Assembly (NCBI RefSeq): GCF_000685075.1
Contig: NZ_BAYD01000004.1
Span: 62,001 to 126,000, forward strand
Length of the DNA stretch: 64,000 bases
Origin: Paraburkholderia oxyphila NBRC 105797
Lineage (GTDB): Bacteria > Pseudomonadota > Gammaproteobacteria > Burkholderiales > Burkholderiaceae
Reading direction: 5' to 3'
Positions 46,013 through 54,458 of the stretch are shown here, in pieces. The position numbers were made by a program, and so were the translations under genes. Each line of letters opens with the position of its first letter. The stretch's first letter is position 1. The notes beneath the pieces are model-generated. The model had not been told where the DNA came from. It did no database searches and saw nothing but the letters and a program-made list of their open reading frames with translations.

Positions 46013-46659
46013 TGAAGGTGAATCACGCACAGCGGGCGATCGCCGCAAGCCTTGTTGCATCGATGGTGCTGGCTTCGCCCGCGGCGCTCGCGTTCCGCGG
46101 CATGGCGCGCACCAGCATTCATCCAATGGGCGGCAATTTCGGCGGCGGGCAGCTCACGCGGCCCGGCTTCAATGGCGGCGGTGAGCAGTTTCATGGCGGA
46201 CCGCCAGGACCGCACCCGGGGCCTGGACCGGGACCGGGACCGCATCCACCCGGACCGCCGCCCGGTCCTGGGCCGCATCCGCCAGGGCCACCACCGGGTC
46301 CGCCGCCTGGTCCTGGGCCGCATCCGCCGGGGCCACCACCCGGTCCGCCGCCTGGTCCTGGGCCGCATCCGCCCGGTCCGCCACCTGGGCCGCCGCCCGG
46401 TCCTGGGCCACACCCGCCCGGGCCGCCGCCTCCACCGCCTCCGCCATACTGGGGCGGCGGGTGGTATGTCGATCCGGTCGCGGCAGCCGTCACCGTTGGC
46501 GTAACCGCGGCGGTGGTCGGCTCGATGGTTGCGACCCTGCCGCCTTCGTGCAGCGCGGTGGTGGTCGGCGGCGCGACATACGAGCAATGCGGCGCGACGT
46601 GGTATCAGCCCCAGTACATCGGCACTCAGGTGCAATACGTCGTAGTGCCGGCGCCTTAG
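46009..46659 (+). CDS. Exported Pro/Gly-repeat protein (DUF6515-like C-terminus)
   Basis: A 216-residue secreted or envelope protein. A signal peptide (cleavage near ALAFRG, about residue 30) is followed by a Gly/Met linker and then about 75 residues of PGPGPHPPGPPPGPP repeats. The C-terminus (YWGGGWYVDPVAAAVTV ... SCSAVVVGGATYEQCGATWYQPQY) looks like the DUF6515 family. Translationally coupled to the upstream lipoprotein (ATGA overlap). The repeat is extended and polyproline-rich, and may span the periplasm. Confidence 0.7.
   Translation: MMKVNHAQRAIAASLVASMVLASPAALAFRGMARTSIHPMGGNFGGGQLTRPGFNGGGEQFHGGPPGPHPGPGPGPGPHPPGPPPGPGPHPPGPPPGPPPGPGPHPPGPPPGPPPGPGPHPPGPPPGPPPGPGPHPPGPPPPPPPPYWGGGWYVDPVAAAVTVGVTAAVVGSMVATLPPSCSAVVVGGATYEQCGATWYQPQYIGTQVQYVVVPAP
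46264..46443. repeat. 45-bp tandem repeats (about four copies)
   Basis: Units begin GGTCCTGGGCC at 46264, 46309, 46354 and 46399. Copies 1 and 2 are nearly identical; 3 and 4 diverge. They encode the Pro/Gly repeat of the exported protein and stay in frame. Confidence 0.85.
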
Positions 46660-46953
46660 TCATGCAAGCCGGCGCGTAGGGGCAAAGCGGTTCCGTGCGT
46701 CATGTCCCGGTCATTGCCGATGACCGGGGCGTGGAATTTCCGGTGGACGCGACAGACACGAACGGCGCCTGGCGGCGTTGTCATTCGTGGATTTATCCGG
46801 ATGCTCGACGCGGGTCTGCAGCTGTTTCATGAATTTCCATACGAGCACCTGACCGCCGGCCAGGTCTTTCGGGCTGCGCCCCAGGAACCGCGTCACGATA
46901 CCCGCGAACACGCCCGTCTGTGAGGAACGAACGACCGCACCGATCCGAACTTT
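46660..46953. other. Intergenic region with a hairpin
   Basis: No gene supported. Contains a perfect 9-bp hairpin CCCGGTCAT-TGCCG-ATGACCGGG (46706-46728) without T-run, between converging genes; it could be a bidirectional terminator. A minus-strand frame (46711-46911) right after the toxin gene is too weak to call. Confidence 0.4.
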
Positions 46954-47292
46954 TTACATCAGGCGAACAACGATTCTTTCGAGGAGCGACGGCAGGTCGC
47001 GTCGCGCATCGACCACGAGATGAACGAAAACAGTATTGTCACGGACCTGATAAATGATCCGGTTTTTGCCGGATAAGGCTTGCCGGAAACCGCCCTCCAG
47101 GAAGCCCTCAAGCTCGGCAGGCGCATGACCGCTAGCGGGGAACTGGCGGATTTGGGTGATCGTTTCCTGCAGTTGCGCTGATGTCTGACGCCATGTTTCC
47201 CATGCTAACGTGCGGACAACATAGCTTCGGAGTTCGTCGATGCAGATCCGCGCGGTCGGAAGGATGCGGTAATTCAGCAACGGTGCCGCCAT
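46954..47292 (-). CDS. RelE/ParE family toxin
   Basis: A 112-residue toxin of the RelE/ParE superfamily: DELRSYVVRTLAWETWRQTSAQLQETITQIRQFPASGHAP, then GFRQALSGKNRIIYQVRDNTVFVHLVVDARRDL. It follows the antitoxin gene with a TGATG overlap (stop and start share bases), the usual operon order. Targets may be ribosome-bound mRNA (RelE) or gyrase (ParE); not decidable here. Confidence 0.85.
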   Translation of the reverse strand: MAAPLLNYRILPTARICIDELRSYVVRTLAWETWRQTSAQLQETITQIRQFPASGHAPAELEGFLEGGFRQALSGKNRIIYQVRDNTVFVHLVVDARRDLPSLLERIVVRLM

Positions 47293-47576
47293 CAGCGGAA
47301 CTTTTCCTGACGGTCGAGTTCGTTGAGCTCCGCGAAGAACTCGTCGCCATCGACGTGATCCCCGCGCTCGATCTGCTTCTGGCCGATAGCCAGGATTTTC
47401 AGGAGCGCGAGCGTCTGCTGCGTTGATTCGTAGGTTCGCACATCCTGGACGACGAGCTTCGCCTCGCCGTTCTGCGTGATGATGAGCGGCTCTCCCGACT
47501 CAGTCAGGTCCTTTACGATTTGCGCCGCTTCGCTTTTGAGGTAGCTGATTGGCTTTACATGATCGGCGAGGTGCAT
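47292..47576 (-). CDS. Phd/YefM family antitoxin
   Basis: A 94-residue antitoxin: KPISYLKSEAAQIVKDLTESGEPLIITQNGEAKLVVQDVRTYE is the Phd/YefM DNA-binding N-terminal domain, followed by an acidic C-terminal helix that would wrap the toxin. The ATG at 47576 has GGAGCGCC upstream; a longer in-frame start at 47678 is not supported. Autoregulation by the complex is expected of the family. Confidence 0.87.
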   Translation of the reverse strand: MHLADHVKPISYLKSEAAQIVKDLTESGEPLIITQNGEAKLVVQDVRTYESTQQTLALLKILAIGQKQIERGDHVDGDEFFAELNELDRQEKFR

Positions 47577-47696
47577 CAGGCGCTCCAGGGAAGGTTCGCA
47601 CAGGACCAAATTCAAACCATTAACGGTTCGGTGGCAAGTTGGGGCTGTAGGTGCCGTGAGTGTGATTTTACATAACATAAATTATCGAAGTTTTTA

Positions 47697-48021
47697 ATGT
47701 AGGTCCCAAGTAGTAATGTCGTACTTGGGCCAAATAGAAATGTCGTAGTCCGCGGTCATTTTCGTTCATGCTGGACAGCTCGTGACGCGCTCGCGGGAGT
47801 CCATCGTGGTCAATAGCAATAACGGGATCATCAGCATGAGCATGCGCGAGCTGGACCGATTCAAGGTCGTCGAAGCCATCGACGAATTTCGGCTCAAGCC
47901 CTGGCGTGCAGCCAAACGGCTGGCCATCAGCCGTCGCCAGGTGGAGCGACTGGTGTTGCGATATCGGGCATCCCGCGCGTCCGGACTGGCTTCCCGGCGG
48001 CGCGCCAACGCCAACCAATAA
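47697..48021 (+). mobile_element. Remnant of an ISNCY (IS1202-like) insertion sequence
   Basis: Repeated TAGTAATGTCGTA / TAGAAATGTCGTA motifs (47711 and 47735) and a CCCAAGTA...TACTTGGG hairpin (47705-47729) resemble an element end. From 47836 a frame encodes MSMRELDRFKVVEAIDEFRLKPWRAAKRLAISRRQVERLVLRYRA (parts), the N-terminal helix-turn-helix of ISNCY-type transposases, and stops after about 60 residues at 48021. The catalytic core is absent, so it is dead. Frame and start are given for the remnant only. Confidence 0.65.
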
Positions 48022-48079
48022 TAAGCAATCCAATACAAATACGTTAGCTTCTCCACGGGACAATCCTATACTCGTCGCA
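48020..48079 (+). promoter_or_regulatory. Promoter block A (nitroreductase), twin of 56639-56698
   Basis: -35 TTAGCT (48044-48049) and -10 TATACT (48067-48072) are 17 bases apart, with an A/T-rich upstream element AATAAGC...ACAAAT and the downstream CGTCGCA. The upstream 30 bases match the block at 56639 at 26 positions and the last 14 bases match exactly; only the spacer differs. It begins just where the transposase remnant ends. Confidence 0.7.
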
Positions 48080-48143
48080 TCGAGGAGCGGCGCATACGCG
48101 CGGCCTCCCGCCCTGCTTTTCGCGCGCACCCATAGGACCTCAC

Positions 48144-48746
48144 ATGACCACATCGAATCAACGCACCGCCGACCACGCAATCGATCGTCAGTTTCTCGAC
48201 CGCTGGTCGCCGCGAGCCTTCTCGGACGACACGCTGCCGGAAGCCACGCTGCTCACGTTTCTCGAAGCCGCGCGCTGGGCGCCGTCTTCATACAATTCCC
48301 AGCCGTGGCGTTTCGTCTACGCGCGCCGGGGTACCGCGCACTGGTCGCGCTTTGTCGGCTTTCTCAACGATTTCAATCGCGGCTGGGCGCAACACGCCGC
48401 TGCAATCGTGATCGTGTTGTCGAAAAAGACCTTCGTGCCGCCCGGCGCGAAAGATCCCGTGACTTCGGCGACTCACTCATTCGATAGCGGCGCCGCGTGG
48501 GCACAACTGGCGCTCCAGGCCAGCCTCTCCGGCTGGAAAGCGCACGGGCTCGCGGGCATCGAGCACGAGCGGATTCGCGAGCAGCTCGCCGTCCCCGACG
48601 ACTACGCCGTTGAAGCCGCTCTGGCGATAGGCCGCCCCGGCGACCCTGCGCAGTTGAACGAAACGCTGCGCGCCCGGGAAGTGCCGAACGGGCGCTTGCC
48701 GCTGGCTGCGATTTCCGCCGAAGGCCAATTTGCGTTCGTCGAATGA
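48144..48746 (+). CDS. Nitroreductase family protein
   Basis: A 200-residue FMN-dependent nitroreductase-like enzyme. Motifs are DRWSPRAFSDDTLPEATLLTFLEAARWAPSSYNSQPWRFVYARR (parts) and GSGAAW-like FDSGAAWAQLALQASLSGWKAHGLAG. These flavoenzymes reduce nitro, quinone or other electrophiles with NAD(P)H. Driven from the promoter block at 48020-48079. Clear terminator downstream. Confidence 0.87.
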   Translation: MTTSNQRTADHAIDRQFLDRWSPRAFSDDTLPEATLLTFLEAARWAPSSYNSQPWRFVYARRGTAHWSRFVGFLNDFNRGWAQHAAAIVIVLSKKTFVPPGAKDPVTSATHSFDSGAAWAQLALQASLSGWKAHGLAGIEHERIREQLAVPDDYAVEAALAIGRPGDPAQLNETLRAREVPNGRLPLAAISAEGQFAFVE

Positions 48747-48803
48747 CACTGCGCACGAGCCCTGCCTGGGCCCGTTGCCAACACTTCCTGCCGGAAAACG
48801 CAT

Positions 48804-48843
48804 AGCGCGTCGCTTCCTGATTTCGGGCGCGACGCGCTTCGCT
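48804..48843. terminator. Bidirectional hairpin between nitroreductase and ferredoxin genes
   Basis: Perfect 10-bp stem AGCGCGTCGC / GCGACGCGCT (48804-48813 and 48829-48838) with a 15-base loop, followed by TCGCTTTCC on the plus strand. Lies between converging genes. Confidence 0.55.
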
Positions 48844-48866
48844 TTCCAAAACGCGTCGCGCGGCGC

Positions 48867-49184
48867 TCAGCGCGCCCGCGTCAACAACTCGTAGCTCGCG
48901 TCGTCGGCCGCCGTGGATTGCCGATTCCGGCCCCACCCCACCGCACGGCGATAACTCCCCACCAGCGCGCGATTCACTGTGAGTTCCGCGCAAGCTGCAG
49001 GCTCCGATGCGACGAAGAGCGCGTCTTCAGGGCAATAGAGTTCGCACATGAAGCAGGTTTGGCAGTCCTGCTGACGCGCAATTCGTGGGGCGCCGTCTGG
49101 CACGGCATCGAAGACATTCGTCGGGCACGCACGCACACAAATATTGCAGGCCGTACAAAGCGACGTATCGACGATCTCGATCAT
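48867..49184 (-). CDS. Two-[4Fe-4S] ferredoxin (AprB-like)
   Basis: A 105-residue ferredoxin. Two full cluster motifs are visible: C10-x2-C13-x2-C16-x3-CP and C41-x2-C44-x2-C47-x3-CP. The C-terminal tail of about 45 residues lacks cysteines. It begins with a 4-base overlap of the flavoprotein stop (ATGA), so the two are a coupled unit, as in AprB/AprA or fumarate reductase type pairs. Last gene of the sulfonate-type operon. Electron partner is inferred. Confidence 0.85.
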   Translation of the reverse strand: MIEIVDTSLCTACNICVRACPTNVFDAVPDGAPRIARQQDCQTCFMCELYCPEDALFVASEPAACAELTVNRALVGSYRRAVGWGRNRQSTAADDASYELLTRAR

Positions 49185-50803
49185 GCGGCCGCTCCCACGC
49201 CGGCTTCCCGGTGCAGGCGCTCGACCCACACCTCATCGAGCCCGCCGCTCAACAGCCGATGACGCTGCGCGGGATCGGCGGCCGCATATTCGCGTCGCCG
49301 ATGCATGCCGCGCGTTTCCTTGCGCTGCAACGCACTGCGATACATCCAGCGCGAATTCGCGAGCATCGCGGCCGCTTCGCGCGCACGCACGGCCTCGCGC
49401 GCCCCTGGCGCCGCGCGTGCACCGCTCACGTGGCGCCACAGCGCGTCGAGGCGCGTAAGCGAATCTTCGAGCAGGTCCGCTCGGCGCGTCCAGTTGCGTT
49501 GCGTGGGAAATACCTCTTGCTGCACGGCCCGAATCACGGCATCGCTATCGAAAGTCACTGGGCTCGCACCATCGCGCAACGCGACCGTGCCCGCCCGATG
49601 CAGCCGGCGAGTGGCGCCCGCCCGCCGTTGCGTACGTGCGTAATCGGCGGCACCTGCCCCGGCCCAGAATCCGGACGACATGGCCCACGCCGCGTTGTGA
49701 CTGCCGCCGCCCGTGAAGCCGCCACAGATCAGCTCGCGCGTAGCCGCGTCGCCGGCCGCGTAAAGCCCCTCGACGGACGTCGCGCACGTTTCGTCGACGA
49801 GATGCAGGCCGCCCGTGCCGCGCACCGTGCCTTCGAGCCGTAACGTCACGGGGAAATGCTGTGTGAAGGGGTCGATGCCGCGCCGGTCGAAGGGCAGAAA
49901 GAAGTTGGGCTGGGCACGCCGCATCCATGCCCGAATGTCTTCGTCGGCGCGGTCGAGACAGGCGTACACGGGCTGCGTTTCGAGCGTCTTCGCGATCACG
50001 CCACGGCCGTGCGACGAGCCCGCGCCTTCGATCACGCTGCCTGCTTCGTCGTAGAACGTTGCCCACGTATAGAACAGCGATTTCGTCACCGAGCCGAAGG
50101 CGGGCCCCAATCCATACGCATTCGAAAATTCCATGCCCGAAAATTCCGCGCCCGCTTCTGCCGCCATCAACTGCCCGTCGCCGGTCAGGACGTTGCAGCC
50201 AAGCGCGTTGCTCAGGAATGCGCAACCGCCCGTGGCGATGATCACGCTGCCCGCCTTCGCGACCCACGTGTCGCCCGATTGACGATGCACGCCCGCGGCG
50301 CCCGCGACCACGCCGCACTCGTCGATCAGCAATTCCAGCACGGGACTCTGGTCCAGAATGCGCGCGCCGCTGGCTTTCACCTGCTTGCGCAGCAGACGCA
50401 TATATTCGGGGCCCTGCAGGGAGATACGACGCTCAAGCCCTGTTTCGTCGACAGGAAATGGGTAGCCCCACTGTGCGAGCTGCTCGCAGTTGACCCAAGT
50501 TTGCTCGAGCACGCGATCCATCCACACCTGCTCGGCAAGCTCGCCGCCGAGCTTGAAGCGGCTCGCCTTCGCGAGCTCGCGCGCGCTGTTTTCCGGCGCG
50601 ACGTGCCAGACGGCCGTCCCCGATGGCGCGGTGGCGCCCGAGGTTCCGCAAAAGCCCTTGTCGGCGAGCACGACCTTCGCGCCGCGCGCCGACGCGCCAA
50701 TGGCCGACCACGCGCCCGCCGGGCCGCCGCCGATCACGAGGACGTCGGCTTCGTACCAGGCCTGCGCGAACGATGCCGTCACCGCGGCTCTTTGGTTCGT
50801 CAT
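49181..50803 (-). CDS. FAD-dependent oxidoreductase (AprA/fumarate reductase flavoprotein-like)
   Basis: A 540-residue flavoprotein. FAD-binding GGGPAG at residues 25-30, then DKGFCGTSGATAPSGTA, GGCAFLSNALGCNVLTGDGQLMAAEAGAE, and a C-terminal AAGDAATRELICGGFTGGGSHNAAWAM typical of the succinate dehydrogenase/adenylylsulfate reductase flavoprotein family. The ATG at 50803 has AAGGAGCACGCC upstream. Coupled to a two-cluster ferredoxin and placed after ABC genes of a sulfonate operon, it may act on a sulfur or organosulfur substrate. Function is not assigned. Confidence 0.8.
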   Translation of the reverse strand: MTNQRAAVTASFAQAWYEADVLVIGGGPAGAWSAIGASARGAKVVLADKGFCGTSGATAPSGTAVWHVAPENSARELAKASRFKLGGELAEQVWMDRVLEQTWVNCEQLAQWGYPFPVDETGLERRISLQGPEYMRLLRKQVKASGARILDQSPVLELLIDECGVVAGAAGVHRQSGDTWVAKAGSVIIATGGCAFLSNALGCNVLTGDGQLMAAEAGAEFSGMEFSNAYGLGPAFGSVTKSLFYTWATFYDEAGSVIEGAGSSHGRGVIAKTLETQPVYACLDRADEDIRAWMRRAQPNFFLPFDRRGIDPFTQHFPVTLRLEGTVRGTGGLHLVDETCATSVEGLYAAGDAATRELICGGFTGGGSHNAAWAMSSGFWAGAGAADYARTQRRAGATRRLHRAGTVALRDGASPVTFDSDAVIRAVQQEVFPTQRNWTRRADLLEDSLTRLDALWRHVSGARAAPGAREAVRAREAAAMLANSRWMYRSALQRKETRGMHRRREYAAADPAQRHRLLSGGLDEVWVERLHREAGVGAAA

Positions 50804-50813
50804 GGCGTGCTCC

Positions 50814-51623
50814 TTATCGATGACCTTGCCACGCGGTGAGACGCCGTTCGACGAACACCACGGCATGATTGAACGTCAGCCCGAGCACCGCGAGCGTGAC
50901 GATACCCGCATACATCTTCGGAATTTCGAACGTATATTGCGAGTAATTCACGAGATAGCCGAGCCCCGCCTTCGCGCCCACCATTTCGGCGGCGATCAGC
51001 ACCAGTATCGAGTACGCTCCCGCGATGCGAATGCCCGTGAACACCGCGGGCACCGAAGCGGGCAGCACGACCTTCACGAACAGGCGCAGCGAGCCCAGGC
51101 CCATCGAGCGCGCGCAACGCACGAGCAGCGGATCGACGTTGCGCACACCGCTTACCGTATTGAGCACGACAGGCCAGAGGCACGAATACACGACCATCGA
51201 AACCTTCGACGTCTCACCCATGCCAAGCACGAGCACGAACACGGGCAGCAACGCGAGCGGCGCCGTGTTGCGAAAAACTTCCAGCAATGGATTGAGCAGA
51301 TCCGCAAGCGTGCGATACCAGCCGATAAGGAGCCCCAACGGCACGCCAATCGCCACGGCGATCGCAAATCCGCTCGCTGCGCGTGCGGCGCTTGCCAGCA
51401 AGTTCGCGCCGAGTTCGCCCGACACGGCCATCTCGAACAACGCGCGCAGCACGGCGGAGAACGGCGGCAGGAACGTGGCGTCCACCCATCCCGTGCGCGG
51501 CAACACTTCCCAGAGCGCAAGAAACGCGATCAAGGCAATGCTGCCGCGCGCCGCGCGCCAGGCCACCGCGCCCATAGACGTGGCTGAAAAGCCGCGCTTG
51601 AATTCGACAGACAACGTACTCAT
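50814..51623 (-). CDS. Sulfonate/nitrate-type ABC transporter permease
   Basis: A 269-residue permease of the SsuC/TauC class with six membrane segments and EAA loop GLGSLRLFVKVVLPASVPAVFTGIRIA. GAGGGGAGTGACC precedes the ATG at 51623. It starts just after the ATPase gene stop (12 bases) and precedes the flavoprotein by 10 bases. Confidence 0.9.
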   Translation of the reverse strand: MSTLSVEFKRGFSATSMGAVAWRAARGSIALIAFLALWEVLPRTGWVDATFLPPFSAVLRALFEMAVSGELGANLLASAARAASGFAIAVAIGVPLGLLIGWYRTLADLLNPLLEVFRNTAPLALLPVFVLVLGMGETSKVSMVVYSCLWPVVLNTVSGVRNVDPLLVRCARSMGLGSLRLFVKVVLPASVPAVFTGIRIAGAYSILVLIAAEMVGAKAGLGYLVNYSQYTFEIPKMYAGIVTLAVLGLTFNHAVVFVERRLTAWQGHR

Positions 51624-51634
51624 GGTCACTCCCC

Positions 51635-52435
51635 TCATGCCGCGTGCGCGACCTGCCAATGCGCGTTGCCGCGACGTTGACGAATCAACTGCCAGATTTC
51701 ATGGCGCAAGCGCACGAATTCCGGCGTCGACCGAATGTCGTCCGAGAGCTCGCCGCGCGGCACGTGCACCGGTAGCGTGTGCGTGACGCGGCCGGGTCCG
51801 GCGGCCATCACCAGCACGCGCTGGCCCAGATAAATGGCTTCGTCGATCGAGTGCGTGATGAATACGACCGTCGTGCCCGTGCGCTGCCAGATGCGCAACA
51901 GTTCTTCTTGCAGACCTTCGCGGGTTTGCGCATCGAGGGCCGCAAAAGGCTCGTCCATCAGCAGTACTTCGGGTTCATAGGACAGTGCGCGCGCAATCGC
52001 CACGCGCTGCTTCATGCCGCCCGAAAGCTCGTGCGGATAGCGATCGGCGAACGCTCCCAGACCAACGAGATCGAGAAAGCGCCGCGCGCGCCCGGCACGC
52101 TCACGCCTGGCGATACCTCTCGCTTCGAGCCCGAACTCGATATTGCCGAGCGCCGTTTTCCAGGGCAAGAGCGCGTATTGCTGGAAAACGATGCCGCGAT
52201 CGAGCCCGGGTCCGTCTATCTCGCGCCCGCCTATCAGGATCTTGCCGCGATCCGCCCGCGCAAGTCCCCCAATCAGGTCGAGCAGCGTCGTCTTGCCACA
52301 GCCGCTGGGCCCCACCAGCGCGACGAACTCACCGGCCGCCACCTCGAAGGAAACATCCTCGAGCACGAGAAAATGCCCCCGCCGATTCAAATGAAACCCT
52401 TTGACCACGTTGCGCACGCTGATCGATGCACTCAT
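51635..52435 (-). CDS. Sulfonate/nitrate-type ABC transporter ATP-binding protein
   Basis: A 266-residue ATPase: Walker A GPSGCGKTT near residue 41, Q-loop QQYALLPWKTALGNIEFGLEARG typical of the SsuB/TauB class, signature LSGGMKQRVAIARALSYEPEVLLMDEPFAALDAQT. GAGGAAAG precedes the ATG at 52435. Second transporter gene of the operon. Confidence 0.92.
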   Translation of the reverse strand: MSASISVRNVVKGFHLNRRGHFLVLEDVSFEVAAGEFVALVGPSGCGKTTLLDLIGGLARADRGKILIGGREIDGPGLDRGIVFQQYALLPWKTALGNIEFGLEARGIARRERAGRARRFLDLVGLGAFADRYPHELSGGMKQRVAIARALSYEPEVLLMDEPFAALDAQTREGLQEELLRIWQRTGTTVVFITHSIDEAIYLGQRVLVMAAGPGRVTHTLPVHVPRGELSDDIRSTPEFVRLRHEIWQLIRQRRGNAHWQVAHAA

Positions 52436-52463
52436 TGCGCTTTCCTCGCGTGATGGCGCCGCT

Positions 52464-53492
52464 TCACTGGCTCGCGACTTTCTGGTTGAACGGATTGAAC
52501 TGATTCGAATAGATATCGCCTGGTTTAACCTGCCCGGCTTTGAGCACGCCATTGTTCACATACCAGTCGATATACGTCGTGAAATCGCTGGATGCGATCA
52601 ACCCGCCCTTGCCGCCCAGGCCGGGCGATTTCCAGTAGTCGACGATGGTGGCGTCTTCATTGCGATGGCGCGCCTCGATGATCTTGTGGAGCCGGGCCAC
52701 GACTTGTGCGCGTGGCGTGGTGCGAGCCCATTCGATCGCGCGTGCCGTGCCTTCGACGAATTTGCGCACCGTATCAGGGTTCTGCGCGATGAAGCGATCC
52801 GTGAACAGATAACTCGCGTACCCGAACGACCCGAAAAGCTGATAATCGGTCGTGAGCAGTCGCGCCCCGCCCTGCGCGAGTTGCTTGTCCTTCACGATAT
52901 CCTCCAGAAACACGGCATCGAGCTGCTTCTGCTTGAGCAATTGAGCGAGATTCACGGGCGGTGCCGCGACGAATACCACCTTGTCGATGTCGGCCTGCGA
53001 GACGCCCGCCTTCTGCAGCCAGGCGGTCACGACGTACTGCTCATACGCACCGGGCGTGTTCACGCCAACGCGGCGCCCGATCAGGTCTCGCGGCCCCTTG
53101 ATGGGGCTGTCGTCGCGCACGAACAGGCCACCATTGGTCTGCTTGTCGGCGCCGACAAACGCAATCACGGCCTTCACAGGCGCGTGCGCGGCAACGAGCT
53201 TGACGATCGAGCCGTTGAACGCGCCGCCGAAATCGACGTCGCCCGTCACGGCCGACTGAATGTCCTGCGGCCCGCTCGTCGTGTTACCCACCCACTTGAG
53301 CTTGATGGGCGCGAGATAGCCGAGGTCTTCGGCCAGCTCGGGATACAGCACTTTGCTCGCCCACCCCTGGTAACGCAGCTCCTGCTTCTGCGGCGTCTGC
53401 GCGAACGTCGGCATTGACGCCGCCCCGGCGACCGTCGCCGAAATATAGAGGATACCGAAGCGTATTGAATCAGGAAAGCGCCAGCGTTTCAT
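52464..53492 (-). CDS. Sulfonate/nitrate-type ABC transporter substrate-binding protein
   Basis: A 342-residue exported binding protein of the SsuA/TauA class. The signal peptide ends near ASMPTFAQT (about residue 31). Family motifs: LRYQGWASKVLYPELAEDLG, NTTSGPQDIQSAVTGDVDFGGAFNGSIVKL and DLIGRRVGVNTPGAYEQYV. The ligand is a sulfonate or related organic anion, inferred from class and neighbours. It follows the TauD-like gene with a 33-base gap. Confidence 0.88.
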   Translation of the reverse strand: MKRWRFPDSIRFGILYISATVAGAASMPTFAQTPQKQELRYQGWASKVLYPELAEDLGYLAPIKLKWVGNTTSGPQDIQSAVTGDVDFGGAFNGSIVKLVAAHAPVKAVIAFVGADKQTNGGLFVRDDSPIKGPRDLIGRRVGVNTPGAYEQYVVTAWLQKAGVSQADIDKVVFVAAPPVNLAQLLKQKQLDAVFLEDIVKDKQLAQGGARLLTTDYQLFGSFGYASYLFTDRFIAQNPDTVRKFVEGTARAIEWARTTPRAQVVARLHKIIEARHRNEDATIVDYWKSPGLGGKGGLIASSDFTTYIDWYVNNGVLKAGQVKPGDIYSNQFNPFNQKVASQ

Positions 53493-53525
53493 GTGAGGTT
53501 CCGTGTCAGAGGCGATATGTCCCGT

Positions 53526-54458
53526 TTAGAACGCGCCGTCGTGCTCGAGCGTGATGCGATGAATGCGTCGCCGTGCGGACCCGTAGTCGCGTGCCGCGTA
53601 GTGCTGCACCTGACGGTTGTCCCAAATCGCAACATCGCCCTGCCGCCATTCGAAACGTGCCTGGACCTCGGGTGTCTTGACGAGGTCATACAGATAGTTG
53701 AGCAGGTTCTGGCTCGCAGTTTTGGAAACACCGAGCAAATGACTCGTATGTCCCTCGTTGACGAACACGAGCTTGCGGCCGTTTTCCGGGTGCGTCTTGA
53801 TCACCGGCACCTCGATGGGCGGATATTTCTGCGCGGCGTCGCGCACGCGCGCCAGACCTGCCTCCACGCTGTTCTCCTCGCTGCCTTCCGGAATGTCGTA
53901 TCCGCTCAGCAACTCGGCAAGTGCGCCCTTCTTCGGCGAGGCGATGAAGGTGTTTACTGCGCTCAGCTTCTCGAAGTAGCGGGCCAGATCGGCATCGAGC
54001 AAGTCGTAGACCGCCGCCGCCGAGGACCAGATCGTGTCGCCACCGCCGCCCTCGGGGATCTCCTGTGCGTGGAGGACAGTGGCTTTGGGTGGCTGATGCT
54101 GCCACGAGACGTCTACGTGCCAGTTGTCCGTGCCGCCTGAACGCGTGCTGTCGCTGTGCGCAATGACCTCGATCTCGGGAAAGTCCGTCACGGCAGGCAA
54201 ATAGATGTTCTTGCGGATCGGATTGCCAAAAATGCGCGCGAGCGCCACGTGCTGCGCGGGCGTGAGGGTCTGCTCGCGAAAAAAGATCACGCCGTGATCG
54301 ACGAGCGCCTGACGTAGTGCCTGCCGGTTCGATTCGCTCAACGGCTTCGAAAGATCGACGTTCTCGATCACCGCTCCGATCAGCGGTTTGTAGCGACGTA
54401 CGTGCAGTTCCTGATCGGCGTCGGCTTCAGGTTGGGATGGCTTCAGTACCGTGCTCAT
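53526..54458 (-). CDS. tauD: TauD/TfdA family dioxygenase
   Basis: A 310-residue Fe(II)/2-oxoglutarate dioxygenase. The iron triad is seen as His114 and Asp116 (NWHVDVSW) and the distal His286 (DNRQVQHYA); Arg301 after it (IHRITLEH) binds 2-oxoglutarate. TauD and relatives release sulfite from taurine or alkylsulfonates. GGAGGACTCA just before the ATG at 54458 fixes the start; the frame is open for 64 more codons upstream but without a ribosome site. First gene of the sulfonate-type operon; exact substrate not known. Confidence 0.88.
   Translation of the reverse strand: MSTVLKPSQPEADADQELHVRRYKPLIGAVIENVDLSKPLSESNRQALRQALVDHGVIFFREQTLTPAQHVALARIFGNPIRKNIYLPAVTDFPEIEVIAHSDSTRSGGTDNWHVDVSWQHQPPKATVLHAQEIPEGGGGDTIWSSAAAVYDLLDADLARYFEKLSAVNTFIASPKKGALAELLSGYDIPEGSEENSVEAGLARVRDAAQKYPPIEVPVIKTHPENGRKLVFVNEGHTSHLLGVSKTASQNLLNYLYDLVKTPEVQARFEWRQGDVAIWDNRQVQHYAARDYGSARRRIHRITLEHDGAF

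Noticed and set aside
46191..46493. Gly-rich frame on the minus strand opposite the Pro/Gly repeats
   Set aside because: Complement of the coding repeat; no start context and no signal peptide.
46711..46911. Small minus-strand frame after the toxin gene
   Set aside because: No ribosome site, family resemblance or conserved pattern that I can see; overlaps a hairpin.
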